Positions 1-12,820 of a stretch of DNA of 64,000 nucleotides are shown here, one piece after another. The DNA comes from Amphibalanus amphitrite (taxonomy: Eukaryota > Arthropoda > Thecostraca > Balanomorpha > Balanidae): contig NW_024881534.1 of the NCBI RefSeq assembly GCF_019059575.1, forward strand, positions 1,306,501-1,370,500, in the 5' to 3' direction. Each line of letters begins with the position of its first letter. The first letter of the stretch is position 1. The notes below the pieces were generated by a model that saw only the letters and a list, made by a program, of their open reading frames with translations, was not told the DNA's origin and did not search any database. The position numbers were made by a program, and so were the translations under genes.

Positions 1-27
1 TCATTGTACATAGGCATAAAGTCATTT

Positions 28-921
28 TTAACCCTCGCATGTGTGCGGCGTTTGCCAGCTTCTAATGTGTAGGGGGGGGGGGGTCGGTTGGACCCCCCCC
101 TTGCCGTTTGGCCCCTGATCGAGCTAGAGCTTCGCGGAAAAAACGAGCGTGTTGCCCGTGACGAGAGGAAGCCGATGATACCCAATTTTAAGGTCCTAGG
201 TCATTGGTTGACCTTCCAGGTCAGGTCAATGACCCAAAGTCGGGAAAATCGGGACCTGTTAGAAAGTCGTAAAGTGTGGCTGCTAAGGGGTTTTTCGGGG
301 TGCTGATCACGAATATCGTGTTAGTTTTGATCACAGATGATGTCTTGAAGCATTTAGACCAGGTCGGGTCAGGTCAGGTCAGGTCAACCAGTAGGCGTCG
401 TGACGGGTATTCGTAGTACGTGTCAACCGCCTCTGACAGCTTCGTAACATGTTGCGAAGTCACCAAAACTACTTCGTAAATGTTCAAATGGTTGCTAAAT
501 TCGAATTCAGCTCCAAAAACTAGCCTAGAAACATGTAAAACTCGAAAAAGTGACCCGAGGTCACCCGAGGTCACCAAAGGTCAATGACCTGACCTGACCT
601 TCAGGTGACCTTGACACACACGGGAGTAACATCAAATCACATGTTTGAACGTTTGAAACCACGAAAAGCTTGCAAACACGCGGCTAGTGCGAGCCGACAT
701 ACGCGAAATCGCGATTCCGGCCAAACATGGTCTCGGAAAAGAGGTCACAGGTCAAAGGTCATTTGGGTCAGGGTCATGAAATTTTCAGGGTAGGTGTAAA
801 ATTGATCAATGCGAGGGTACTGAAAGTTTCGTCGCGATCGGCCGCTTTTTACGCGAGTTATTTGCGAAAAACCATGGGGGGGGGGTCCATCCGACCCCCC
901 CCCTACACATGCGAGGGTTAA
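28..921. mobile_element. TTAA-flanked non-autonomous DNA transposon, copy A (piggyBac-like ends)
   Basis: The copy is bounded by TTAA at 28-31 and 918-921. The inverted ends read CCCTCGCATGTGT and its complement ACACATGCGAGGG. TTAA target duplication plus termini starting CCC is the hallmark of the piggyBac superfamily. Just inside the left end a G-run (72-83), a 9-base loop and a C-run (93-100) form a hairpin; the right end repeats this in mirror image (876-903). The interior is full of AGGTCA/TGACCT words, including a direct array at 361-386. No transposase frame is visible, so it would depend on an enzyme made elsewhere. The segment at about 690-900 matches copy C in reverse orientation, and the left part shares a GATACCCA-type module with copies F and D. 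Confidence 0.8.
361..386 (+). repeat. Direct array of GGTCA words
   Basis: Five successive 5-base units (aggtc, gggtc, then aggtc repeats) run head to tail inside element A. Each reconstitutes the AGGTCA nuclear-receptor half-site overlapping its neighbour by one base. Similar words in both orientations recur at 545-610 and 745-780. Confidence 0.75.
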
Positions 922-2673
922 CACTATAAAATGCCAAGCCGTCAGTTTTGAGATGAAAGTATGCATTGTTGACCACGCCTTTGGGCTTTGCGAGTTATCA
1001 TTTATGAAGAAATTGGATCTATAACAGTTATATACAGGTTTTGCAGAGATCAGCGGCGATATAACTCTAAGTAGAGCTTTTTTTCCATGTGTGCCTTGAA
1101 ATGAGTCATCATTCGTAAAATTTCTCCAAAGAAGACATACCCTGTAGCTTGTCAAAGCAAAACGAAGGATAAGATTCACCATCCGAAGAAGACAAGGAAA
1201 AGTGTGCCATGGAATGGAAGGCTTCGTGAAAGACCCATCGTCATATTTCATTTGTGACAGATTGGCACGCCTCTTGCATTTAACCCTTCACCCAAATAGC
1301 TGAAAAGCGTACTCAACGTATTATGGTAATCTTTATAGCCGCGCTGGTCTCAACGAATACCTACTAGAGTGACTCGTAAACTCGATATATGACTGTGAGG
1401 TCCATACGATGAGCACTTTTGTCTTAGTGCCGCTATCGACGTTTTCCTTTTACGGTTCGCAATGTCTCGCTTCATCAAAAGAATGGCGGGTAAATATGCG
1501 CCTTATGCTTATCAACCGCTGTGAGAAAGATTTCATCCATGGAGATCGAACGATTCGGCATGCAAGGGTTCCAATGAGCCAAATGCAATGGCTAAATTCA
1601 TAGTCATAGGCACACTAATTATACAAACGTAGTTATAATTTTGCGTAAGCACAATGCCAGAACTAAGAGTGCAAAGGCACCTAAGGCTTGTGTCTTGTGA
1701 TGTTACTTTTCGACGATGTCCGAAGTCCTAGCATGCAATGCCATCTTATCATATGTCATTCTGTACCGTAAAGTGCTACACTGATACACTGATAGAGTAA
1801 AAAAAAGCTCATTGTTTTAGGACCTAACAAAAATCATTTTTCCTAAGAAATGGTTTGTACGCTCTGCTCTGTTTAAAATGACTAACATGTCATGTGACTG
1901 AAAATCAAACAAACACAAATACAATCACGCAAGTAAAAATGAACGCCTGAAACCCAAGCGGCAGTGATGAAAAACGTCTTTCCGTGTTCTAGCAAAACAA
2001 TGAGGGATTGTCACATCACTAATCCAAGCGACGAAAAGCGGTTTATAGCACCCTCTCTACCAACAAGCTTATCGTCACCACTATCGGCTTCTAAACACAG
2101 CTCTCCTAGAGCAAACACACTCAGCTGTGGGTCGGGGAGGAGCAGTCATATCTCCGAGTCATGCCACCCGCATAGGTTACCGACTAAAGAGACTGGCGTG
2201 ACCGACTGCTATCTCCCAAAGTTCAGTCTGCCTGTGCATTTGAGTCATGTGTGCTGTGCATGCCAGGTAGATACGCCAGCGTTATCCACACTTCTTGCTT
2301 ACAGGAAATGATCCTGGCTAATTATTAAATTATTGTGGATGGTTGGACGGTCTTTCAGGAAGCCAAGAGCAGCATTACGGGCGATTGCATCAGCACTTGC
2401 CGACTCTAGCTTTGCCAGCCATCGAAAAATGGGGACGGTCGCTGTGCCAGCTCTTTTGGATGCAACAGAAGCACTTCCACCTTGCCAAGTCTCGCGACAA
2501 AAGCGAGTGACCTATCCCATCCCATTCCTCCACAATACCACCTCTGCTCCACAAATATCCACGGCAGAATTATTGGACTTGTCAAATCCCTCTACACCTC
2601 AATTCTTCACCAAGCCACCCTCCCTCCCCCAGTCAGCGCCCGTCCAGCTCCCCCCGCGGCGCTGCCCACTTAC
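922..2673. other. Presumed intron, no recognised feature
   Basis: AT-leaning sequence between element A and the left exon. I see only short chance open frames, no RNA gene and no clear repeat. It would be downstream intron of the minus-strand exon ending at 2674. Confidence 0.5.
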
Positions 2674-3356
2674 GGTGATGTGGCGGAGAATGGTGACCAG
2701 ACGTCCGACACGCTGAGTAGCGGGATGGTCAGCTTGGGCATACGGATCTGCCGGCCGCGCCGGGTCTGTACAGTGACCATGTGCCGGTTATGGATGGCGT
2801 CCCAGGCGGGCCGCTCGGGCCAGGCCGGGCCGCGGTCGCCCTGCCAGATGTGCGGCGACACGATGCGCAGCGGGCGCGACGGCAGCTGGTGGTGCTGATC
2901 CAGCTGGTGCTGCAGCTGCAGCTGCTCCAGCTCCACGCCCCGCTGCAGCGGCAGCGACAGCTTCCCGCGCCCCTCGGCCGGCCGGCCCGACCCCGAGGAG
3001 CCGTTCTCGGGTGGCGGCATCAGCGCGGGCTGCGAGCCGCCGCCCGAGGACACCTGGCGCTCCAGAGAGGAGGCGCTCGAGCTAGACATGGTGCTCGACA
3101 CGCTGTGGTGCTGCACCACACCGCTAAAGTGCTGCTCAGCAAGGTGGCTGGCGGCCTCCTCTGACACGTGGCGGCTGAGCGGCGGCGGCGCTCCGGCCAG
3201 CTGCTGCATGCGCGCCGCCCGCAGCTGCTCGCGCTGCGCGTGCTCGCGCAGCCGCTGGATGGTGTGCCGCGCGCGCGGAGACGCCAGCGGGTGACTGCTG
3301 TCCTGATCCAGCAGAGACGGGCTGGAGGTGGAACGCAGCTTCGGCGGCCACTCCAT
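2674..3356 (-). CDS. First coding exon of an unidentified protein; candidate alternative N-terminal exon of the PDE4/dunce gene
   Basis: The minus-strand frame opens with ATG at 3356, with an in-frame TGA shortly upstream, and stays open for 227 codons. It reaches a donor GTAAGT (plus 2668-2673) that leaves two bases of a split codon. Without splicing, a stop follows at once, which argues for the donor. The protein begins MEWPPKLRSTSS. Residues 31-53 are Arg/Gln-rich and probably helical (core IQRLREHAQREQLRAARMQQ). Residues 85-108 are Ser-rich, 141-158 Gln/Leu/His-rich, and 199-209 basic (RRGRQIRMPKL). No enzymatic domain is present, as expected of a regulatory N-terminus. I do not recognise the family from sequence alone. 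The shared split-codon phase and strand with the exon at 63764-63897 suggest an alternative first exon of the same gene, but that is inference. It lies in a CpG-rich block unlike the flanks. Confidence 0.65.
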
Positions 3357-3770
3357 GCGGCTGGAGATTACTCACACAAGAAACCGCTGTTCTCCACTCA
3401 CTACAACACGTCCACAGCTCAGGTTAACTGGCGCACCGTCCACCTCGGCGCTGTGACACACTGTCCCCGTCCTCTGCGCCTCTGGGGCTCCCCGACACCT
3501 CTCGCCGGTTCGGCTCTCAAACGGCTCACTCGGCGCTCACTGTTCGTCCGTCGGCACCGACGGCTCACTTCTCGAGGCGTATTTTTATCGCGGCACGTGC
3601 GTGTCGGCCCGTGGTACACGGGGAGCGGGTGCGGCGCGCGCGACGGCAGCGAACCTCGGCGCTTGTCTGAGCCGGCGCGGCCGACAGCGAGCCCCGACCG
3701 AGCGCTCCGCCAGGCGGCGCTAGCAGCGGCGCACACGACGGCAGGCGAAATGGTACGGGGGACAGGCGAG
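3357..3770 (-). promoter_or_regulatory. CpG-rich 5'UTR and promoter block of the left exon
   Basis: GC- and CpG-rich sequence directly upstream of the ATG at 3356. On the minus strand a TATA-like CGATAAAAATA lies at 3590-3580, which would place the start of transcription near 3550 and give a 5' leader of about 200 bases. A CACGTG E-box core is within gcacgtgc (3593-3600), upstream of the TATA-like box. CpG density falls off beyond about 3770. Confidence 0.45.
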
Positions 3771-6689
3771 CATTTCCGCGTGCATATGGGCCGGGCGCTG
3801 AAGATGGAGGGGGAACAGGCCGACCGGAGTTTCGATACAAGGCGGGCTTGTAGAGAGGAAGAAAAAGAAGTTGCATGAGGTTCCAGGGTTCATTCCAGTC
3901 GGTTGTTTACCGTTGAAATGTTGTTGGGTAGAATGGGCAATATTCACCCGACCACTGAACCAAAGCTCACTGAGGTATGTAGAGTTGCAAACACATAGAC
4001 CTGACACTGGCATGGGCTCAACAGACCCATAAGAAACTCCGAGCCCCACAGCGCGTGCCGCAGCTACCACCAGCTACCCTTCCCCTTCCTGTGGGAATTC
4101 ACAGCTGCTCCGGCCCGTCACCACCGAGTGAACACGTCAGAAAACAGTGTGCAGGCGACACCATCCATCCTTTGGTGACACGGGGACTCGGGCTAGACGC
4201 TATTGATCGCGGAGAGTTGTCCTCACTTCATCCCCAGAGGCTGTCGGAATAACAGCTGCAGATAGCTGGCCCGTCGAAATTCAATCTGCACAAAAATCAG
4301 ATGATAAATCTCGCAGGGAAACGGATAGAGCTTCCAGCACGGTGCCCGCGGGGACTGCCAGGCACCCACATTTCTTCGCCGCTGAGCAATGTGAAAGAAG
4401 AAGAAAACAATGCCATGGATGTGACAATATCACAAAACTATGATGCATAAGGTCAGCTGACGACGGCAATTTACCGCTGCCATCGGCCAACGTATAGATC
4501 CTCGCCCGCGTCACTGAATATTTCAGAGACTCATAGAGTTCTTACCCGGAAGCAGACGATACGGCAGCAATGCTCGACTCTGCCCCCCGCCGCAGAACGT
4601 ACTGAGCTGAATACCCCAGAGGACATCGATTCCACTGAAACTGTTGGAGCAATACCGGAAGCCAGTGGTGTCGGGAGACATAAAGCGATTGGATTCGATA
4701 AGTAACAAATGAAGGCGGTGTTTGCGGCTTGACCTTTTATTAGGAAATTGCATGTGAATTGATTTGGCTTCATTTTTATTCAGCATAACCAATAAATGTA
4801 AGGGTATGTACTGTATTGTAAAGAAACAAATGCATAACAATTTAACAAAATATTCTGCCCTTCTTCTGCCGGGTTGCCAGAGTGGAATTTTCAGTTTCAG
4901 TGAAAACTACTACCTATCTTCTTCCAGAGAAGGCCGTTGTCCTAAAAACTCACTCTTCCTGAGATTCGAGGAATTCAAGTTCCTTTGATTAAGCATCCCG
5001 AGGTCGTAAAACTAGAATGCCGTCCAGCATTTAGGTGAATAGGTTTCGCCGAACCAGCAGCAGCTCTAGTGGGAGCTCATATGTCTGAACTCGGACCACC
5101 CCTGGCAGCTGAAGGCTGTACTCACCCGATGAGGACATGTATTTTGTATCTATATTTCCTGCAGGATAATTCATCTAATAAACACAGCGATTTTAATTGA
5201 TGCTCTAACTGGGCTCATCACACATGATCTACACACTAATAAATAAACGCAGCTCTCTCCGCTCCGCTTGTAACAAAAAGCAGTGGTCTGAATCAGCTCC
5301 ACTGCACGTTCAGTTCAGCCCCCTCCCCCGCGTCGCCCCGTGTCATTTCGCCCACCTGTTGTTGAACTGTTCACTGCAGCAGGTGTCACCACCAGTCCAT
5401 GTCAGTCAATGTGTCACCGTTAGTCAGTGTCATGTGTCAATGTGTCACAGAGGGCGGATATTTCGCAGCTGACGAACACGACAGACGGAGCTATTTTGTC
5501 AATCAAAACAGTTTCGAGCATCCAGTCCCGGCAGCTCAGTTGCGGAACAGGATGGTCCACAGACACGTTACTCAGTAAAGACGATCCCAAGGATTCAGAA
5601 TTCCCGGAAATGCACGCGGCCCGACCGCCTGGCTATTAGCCTGAGGCGATTCGCCCGTCAGGCCACCTGACAAGCTGATTGCTTATGCATTCAATGCGGA
5701 TCTGCGAGGATTGGGAACCAGGGCTCCACAGCTGGGCCGGCATCCTCTCAGCATGGGACAGTACCCGTACTCCGTTAATAAAGGAATCCAATAGAATCGC
5801 AGCGGTGGGATTCATGCTGCCTTTAGCGAGTGGCGGGTGCTTACTGCTTATGCGATGAAGGCGGACAGTTTGAGTTTGAATGGAATGGGTACAATCATAC
5901 TGAATGCGCGATGTACTCGCATGTGTGTAATAATCCATCTATCCATCTATCCATCTATCATCTATCAATAATCCATAATCAATGCGTCTATAGTGTAATG
6001 TGCAAATTATCAGCACTCATTTCCAAGATATCTTATAGATAATTGAGTTTGGGATCTCCCAGCAATCCAATGCCCACAGAACAAGAGTCATATTTCATTC
6101 CTGACAGATTCACTTAACTTAGTATTGAAGCAAGCACCAATGCTATGATGGCGTCATTTATCAAAGGGATTTTCAGTCGCCGCCGCGCATAAAATATTTT
6201 ACGTGAATCCAGTTGGTGCCACTCCTTCATAAAACACGTTAAATTTCCCTCTTCAATTGAGTGTTCGTTTTAATAAAAATGCGTGAGAACAAAGATCGCC
6301 AGGTTTGCCTGTATAATGGATTCCGTTTAATTAGATATGCTGGCATTGCGTAATCAATTCAAATGTGGACTATTGCGGGAAAAGATGGGGAAAAGGAACA
6401 CGTGCTCGCCTTGAGTCATTCAACGGATTTATCTGCATATCATTAGTACGTAATACGGCACATTGTACTTTTATCCTGGTGGACATAATTATGTAGATAT
6501 GTTTATTCCTCAACTCTCGTAGAGCACAGCATTACCTTCGAAAATGAACACTGTCATTATCGTTTAAGTGTCGCCTTGATTGAACCATCCGGTATCAACA
6601 TTATTGATAACCGGAACGCTCGCTGATCGAACGCAGTTACTGGTCTATGTCGCCGACCAGAAAAACATCTCACCGACACATTCCGTCGT
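3771..6689. other. Non-coding stretch, one microsatellite only
   Basis: No frame here has coding character. The only simple structure is a short (ATCC)n/(ATCT)n run at about 5936-5965. Otherwise I see nothing. Confidence 0.5.
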
Positions 6690-6900
6690 CTCAGTGCCGT
6701 CTTTCACGAGCCAACGTCAACAGCGCCCCTCCCCACCCCGCCGGGCCGGGCCAGGTCACAGCGGTGAATCGGTGATACCCCGCGGGGCGCCCGAGCCCGC
6801 ATCTTGGCTCACATCGACCGCCCGAGGGCTCTCCGTCACCGGTGACGTCACAGTCCGACACCCAGTGACGTCACTCTGTCTGACTCACGGCCAGCGAGGG
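6690..6900. promoter_or_regulatory. GC-rich block with paired CRE sites
   Basis: A local GC-rich island ends in two perfect TGACGTCA palindromes (6843-6850 and 6866-6873), 23 bp apart start to start. TGACGTCA is the consensus cAMP-response element bound by CREB/ATF dimers. The composition suggests an alternative promoter or enhancer, but I see no convincing first exon beside it. Confidence 0.45.
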
Positions 6901-7233
6901 TGATGGTATTTGACCCACGGCTGCACCGCCTCACCGCAGCGCTGACAGCCTGATTATCCAAAGCTTTCAGACCGGTGAAGACAGGCTGGCTGACAGGCTG
7001 ATAATCTAAAGCTCCTAGACTGGCGATTGTTGAAGTTAGCGTAGAAGCAGTGCAGACAGCTGACGAAGGAGAATCACCAGACGTGAAGTCAGCGATGCTC
7101 CAACATCAGATGATGACAGTTAAGGAATTACTTCACGGCATGTTACGTTCCAGTCCAGTGAAAGACGTTCAGCGGACGGTAAAATAGGTCACTGCAGTGC
7201 CGAGGCCTACCTGCAGCCGATGCCAGAGAACTG

Positions 7234-7277
7234 GTCACGTGACCGGCTCAATCATGTGACTAGGTTGATCACGTGAC
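7234..7277. promoter_or_regulatory. Three E-boxes at exact 17-bp spacing
   Basis: GTCACGTGAC (7234-7243), ATCATGTGAC (7251-7260) and ATCACGTGAC (7268-7277) start 17 bases apart. The 10-base word is the extended E-box preferred by bHLH-Zip factors such as USF, MITF and TFEB. The middle copy has a single change in the core. Confidence 0.5.
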
Positions 7278-9539
7278 AATGATGAAGGACCCAGTGACCC
7301 CTACAGTCGATCTGATTTGTTCGACTGGGCGCAGTAAAACTGATAACGGAAATACGGCCAAACGAGCTAAGAGTAAAATCGTGTTAGTGATTGTTTTTAC
7401 AGGAAACTGTGAAAACAGGAGTGAATGAATGGAGCCGACTGGTGTTTTGAAGCTGACCGAAATTGTCAAACTATTAGTCTTAATGCCAGCGATTAGCAAC
7501 AAGAGCGGTAAAGAGCTACACAGGGATGTCCCATGTTGACAGATACACAAGGCTGACCGTAGCATAAGGTTGTAGCTATAAACCAATAATAAGGTGTGTA
7601 TCTGTCATGGCAGCACCTACTGTATAAACGAGATTCACTGAAGACTGGGTGGTGATAATTGAACAGCCTAATACCAGAATGTAACGGCCATAGAGCTGAG
7701 CCACCATAAACACCCCATAAGTAAATAATCGGCGACCGGGTTCAACATGCCTGGAAGTCAATGACATGACGATGACCGGAACCAGACATCCCGGTTCAGG
7801 TCAGCATTCACAGCAGCCACAGCCTTTATTGGGAAATGCTACTTCATTGCCTGTGACACAGTCGTCCGGACCAGGGAGAGCACTCGAAGTGTGGCAGAGG
7901 ACGAAGTGTCGTGTCACGGTTCGGTGCCAGCTTCCTCCCACACTCTGCCCTCCCGCGGTCCCGTCCTCTGCCAAAGACCGGGCTGGAGCTGGACGGCGGC
8001 CATGGCAGAGGACGGGGCGGAGGAAAATAAAAGAAACAACAGGCTCTTTCCTTAGTCAGGAAGGGACTTTGGTCGTAATAGGTACGAATCCCTACGTAGT
8101 TCAGGTTTGTTGCATATGACTGCAATATTTAAAAACTTCATTTGCATCCACATGGTAACACAGGTAGATCGGGCTTCGCTAAAATTGTTAAGCTCAGGTA
8201 GGTACATTATTTCACAAATAAACATGACCTATGGAGAAGCATCGGTAGATTTTTTTGTATTATGTTTCGACATGGAGAGAGCAAACAGAGAACAAAATAA
8301 GCTTGCGACTTCCGAATCTCAGGCCTGCTCATTTTCTCTCATTTGTACAATTTATGAGGTGATGATGTTGAAACTCTGACTTGACGATGTTAGTTTCACG
8401 CTGTGACTGTCGTCTGCAAAATGAACAATTTAAATTTCAGCAGTTCTGGCATGGAAGACTGACTCATATGAAGCCAGGCAGCTCCTGATTAGCCAGCGGC
8501 CTAGAAATAGTGTTAAAGCTCATTATGAAAACTAACGGCCAGCAAAATTCACATAAACCTGACTTTACCAAGTAACTCATCGTTTTCCACGGCTTGAATT
8601 ATAGTGCAGGTGCATTGCAATGCCACCCACCGAGCACCCTAATTCAATATACCATGCTGAGCACTTGCAACCCTATGAAGTGTTGTTTGTTTTGATATGT
8701 TGGGTTCGGAATTTTCGGTCTTATGCCAGCCTTTTCAGTTCAGGAGACGAAAAGGATAGGGTCGATAGGGTCGATAGATGAGAGCGGGTTGTTTGGCTGG
8801 GTTGATGTACTGACCCACTAATATGTTCAGACGGCGAGCCGGCAGGGGTATATTCCTCTCGGCTCTGTCCTTTACTCCATGGAGGGTGACCGGCTGCCCA
8901 AAGATGACAGCAGCGCTGGACGTGAAGGACAGGCTGATTCGATGATGGAGAGGATGAATGTCCCATGAAATACTGGCCACGGCCCTCAATAAGCCACATA
9001 AATCCTTTTCTTTTTGCAGCGCATGTGTTGCACATTGTAATGCGTGCCATATGCAGCACCCCTTCAGCACCTGGCAGGAATTCTGACCCACATTTGTCTT
9101 TGGTGAACAGCGTTGCAGGATCGACACGGCTGATGCAAACGGCAGAGCACCATCCCGACTACCCCGACACCTAGCAGGCGAAGCTTGCAGGCAGAGCACT
9201 AACTACAGGTTATACCTATCTCCGCCAGAGGCGCTGCATAGCCGGTCGGTGCTGCCACCTGACGGTGAATTCTGCTCAGCTGATGGAGGCGGTAGAACGG
9301 TTCCACGGCGACTGACCCGTGACAGCCGTAAGACCGCGAACCATGACCGGCCGTCAGCCGCGCTCAGTGCTTCGGATGCTGATAGCTTCGGATGCTGATA
9401 GCCTGGCTTACAGCCTCATCGCATTGACTGACCGTCATGGTCCACCGGCTGACAGACCGCACGGCCGTCGAAAGAACAGCTCGAGGAGGAGCTCGCTCAT
9501 CGTTGCAGCCTGCATGTGGCCTGTCGCAGGGCTGAAGCA
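7278..9539. other. Non-coding stretch, nothing recognised
   Basis: Short open frames only. Small direct repeats are visible at about 8759-8776 (GATAGGGTC units) and at 9369-9403, where a 16-base GATAGCTTCGGATGCT unit occurs twice. No gene, RNA or element was identified. Confidence 0.5.
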
Positions 9540-10437
9540 GAATCAAGCAATAATGAGCTTCAGTGAAGCTCACTATCAGTCGGGGGAGGTTTGGTCAATC
9601 GTTGTCATTTTTAGCACGTGCTATTTTTGTCACACGTGCTAAAAATGACAACGATTCTGCTATTTTTGACAACGATGAGGCCGATTTCACTCCTCAGCGA
9701 GGAAATGAAGATTTTGGAAAGATAAACACTGATTTTGGAAAAGAAGTGCTGCCACCTGGTGCAAGACGAAGAATCCAGCTTTAATATGCCTGTTATTTGT
9801 ATGGTAGTTTGTTTTGTGGCCTGAAGTTGGAACTTAAAATTGAAGCATCCGAAAATGATCGATATTGATCGAAAACATGATGTTGATGAAAAAAATAATA
9901 TTTTAAGTTGAGAGAGGAGGCCATTTTATCCAGATGCAGTAGTTTACTTCTTGAAATTATTTTTGCTAATGACGGCTGCTAATTATCCCTCATTACATGG
10001 CAGTCGTCGTAAGCAAAAATAATTTCAAGAAGTAAACCACCGCATCTGGATAAAATGGCCTCCTCTCTCAACTTAACATATTATTTTTTTCATCAACATC
10101 ATGATTTCGATCAATATCGATCATTTTCGGATGCTTCAATTTAAAGTTCCAACTTCGGGCCACAAAAAAGGGTATACTTCAACGTTGGACTACCATACAA
10201 ACAACGGCCATATTAAAGCTGGTTTCTTCTTCTTGCACCAGGTGGCAGCACTTCTTTTCCAAAATCAGTGCTTGTATTTCCAAAATCGTGATTTCCTCGC
10301 TGAGGAGTGAAATCGGCTTCATCGTTGCTAAAAATAGCTGATAGCGTTGTCATTTTTAGCACATGGTTGCCAAAAATGGCATGTGCTAAAAATGACAACC
10401 ATTGACCAAACCTCCCCCAACTGCTATTGCTTGATTC
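9540..10437. mobile_element. Foldback DNA element with ~430-bp inverted arms
   Basis: The left arm (9540-9979) and right arm (10000-10437) are inverted copies, about 90% identical by eye, separated by a 20-base loop (9980-9999). Shared outer words are GAATCAAGCAATA and then CAGTYGGGGGAGGTTTGGTC. The left arm has a 24-base palindromic insertion (9553-9576) between these words. If CAGT is the true end (9577), the flanks show a 4-base CTAT duplication (9573-9576, 10424-10427); if the ends are further out, no duplication is clear. Each arm also has its own small palindrome near the tip (TTTTTAGCACGTG type, 9604-9650). It encodes no transposase. The superfamily is undetermined. Confidence 0.85.
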
Positions 10438-12169
10438 GCAAGCATGCAATGGCAAGGAAAAATTTACAACAATGTTTTCCTTTATTTCTTTTATTTGTTT
10501 TTCTTTGTCTCATCTGTTTTAGCATGTCATCAATCAATCTTCTCACATTTAGGTATGTCCGACCACGCGTTACCTGCATAATGCTTCATATCTATCTCCT
10601 CTTCATGCCCAACATTCAGCCTTGACTCCCATAGCATATCATCGTTCATACGATCTATCGATCCCCAGAAGTGTGGAAGGAAGAGGATGAACCCGAGCGA
10701 GCGAGGTGATGTCCCCTCAGCGCACTAGGTCAAGGGCAGGTCAGATACGGACTCCATTCTCACCACTCACCGCAGTAGATATTGATCCGGAGAGTGACTC
10801 TTTGACCGCCAGTTGCTACTCGCCACCGTTTTAATTACTAGCCGGTTGCACCTGGCCCTTGGCTATAAAGACCAGCCATGCTATCCGCGGAGGGTTGTTT
10901 ATGTTGCGATGACGGGCAATGGGCCATTCTGAGGGCTGATGATACCAGCAACATCGTGCCGAATCGCCGCCTGGTCGAAAGTCGCCCCAAATTGCGACCG
11001 GCAAGGGCTCCAAATAGTCACTAAATTGGTAGTCCGACCGTCTGTGTATGAGGCTTGGCACGGATCCAAACCAATTTCCAGACTTTTTCTGAACTGGAAA
11101 TGACGGAGGAATTAAATGGGCTTGAAAGTTGATGGAATTTCGAGTTCGCGGAAGCTGGGATGATCAATATTTAACTTTTATGTTATTCTGGAATTACTGC
11201 ATCTCATCTTCTCTGTCATTTTCATCTTATTGAAATCTCGTGCGGAAGTCAATTTAGTGACAAACGATCTCAGTGACCTTCGAATACTACAGCGTTGGAC
11301 CAAACCTAACCCGATTTACAAGACACCATCGCAGCACCATACACCGCTACCTTACACTGTAGTGGATAGCAGACCACCCGTTCATGGCCACTACTGAATC
11401 ACTCCTGGCTGATCACTGTTTATTTATACAACGTAAACATCTAGCCTCAATCACCAGACTATTACACGTCAGGGCGTGGATTTGACCGCAGAACCAGCCC
11501 CTTACATACACACCATAGCGGAGTCGCGTTCAATGGCGTAGAAACCACATCAAAACATTTGACCAGGACTCTGAACTGAGGGTGAAGAACCTTGGCCCGG
11601 TGCCGACTGGAACAGTCATTAGGAAAACTACGTCTACCACTGCCCCTGTGGCTGTCTCGGTGGTTTGGCTCGCGGGTGATGAGTACCGCAAGAGAACCGC
11701 AATGACATGCCCGACTGAGCGTGAAATAAGGCTCCGTGGCCTCATGTGTGCCTTGTCTGGCATCAGTAGTGTGGTATGCCGTTTGGAAGTCACTTTGACG
11801 CGTGCTATCTCTATGTGAAATTGAGTGTGACTCAATTTGTGTGTAGATTTTATCCCTTAGTTGCCGTTTTTATGATAAAACATAAACAAATCTGTCTATA
11901 TCAAGGCCGCGGCTCTACCGCAATCACGATGTAGTGTTTTCCCGAAACGTGATATTCATCGTGTCTCGTCCAATATCTCTGCTCAGTATTCAGTGCTTAT
12001 GCTATTTATATTTATCTATCCTGTTTTACAGAGCTTAGTTATTCGCTCATATAATGCGCTGTGATGTGCTATTTTTATTCATTTTTAGAAAGAATTAAAT
12101 ATATACGAAGATAAGACGTTTGAAGAAACATCTACGCCGTTTCCCAATAAGCCACATCGGGCCTCTCAA
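10438..12169. other. Non-coding stretch, nothing recognised
   Basis: Mixed-composition sequence with no long frame, RNA gene or repeat that I can support. Confidence 0.5.
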
Positions 12170-12363
12170 GGGTGGGTGACACGCATACCTCACCGATCGT
12201 CTGCCTCGGGTCACGCTTCAAGGTCAAACTGGCGCCATCCAGTCGGGTGGAAGGTCACGGTCGGTCGCGAGGACGTGCCTCTTTCACCTCCCCCCCCCCC
12301 GACCCAAAAGCCGCCGCCGCCGATCGTCGCTCCTGCCTCCGAGACAGGCAGATGATGAGGAAG

Positions 12364-12578
<215 letters not shown>

Positions 12579-12794
12579 AGGCCTACCAGACAGAGACGGA
12601 AGAGCTGGCCGGTCCGCCGCAGGGGAGACGTCACAGTCAACCCTCACTCGGCAGCTCCCAGCCGCAGCCGGGCGCCAGCATGTCACCGTGCGGAGGACAG
12701 GGCTGTCCCGCGAGTGGAGCCACCAAAGGTCACTGTGTCGGCCGACTAGCGGACCGATGACAGGTGGAATCTGTCCACGTCACGCAGGCCGCTC

Positions 12795-12820
12795 TGACGT
12801 CAAAACGTCACATGACGTCA
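12795..12820. promoter_or_regulatory. Paired CRE sites
   Basis: Perfect TGACGTCA at 12795-12802 and 12813-12820, with an ACGTCA half-site between them. Consensus CREB/ATF sites 18 bp apart. Confidence 0.5.

Noticed and set aside
3168-3878. 236-codon plus-strand frame opposite the left exon
   Set aside because: It is the antisense shadow of the minus-strand exon and its CpG-rich leader, with Arg/Ala-rich artefact composition.
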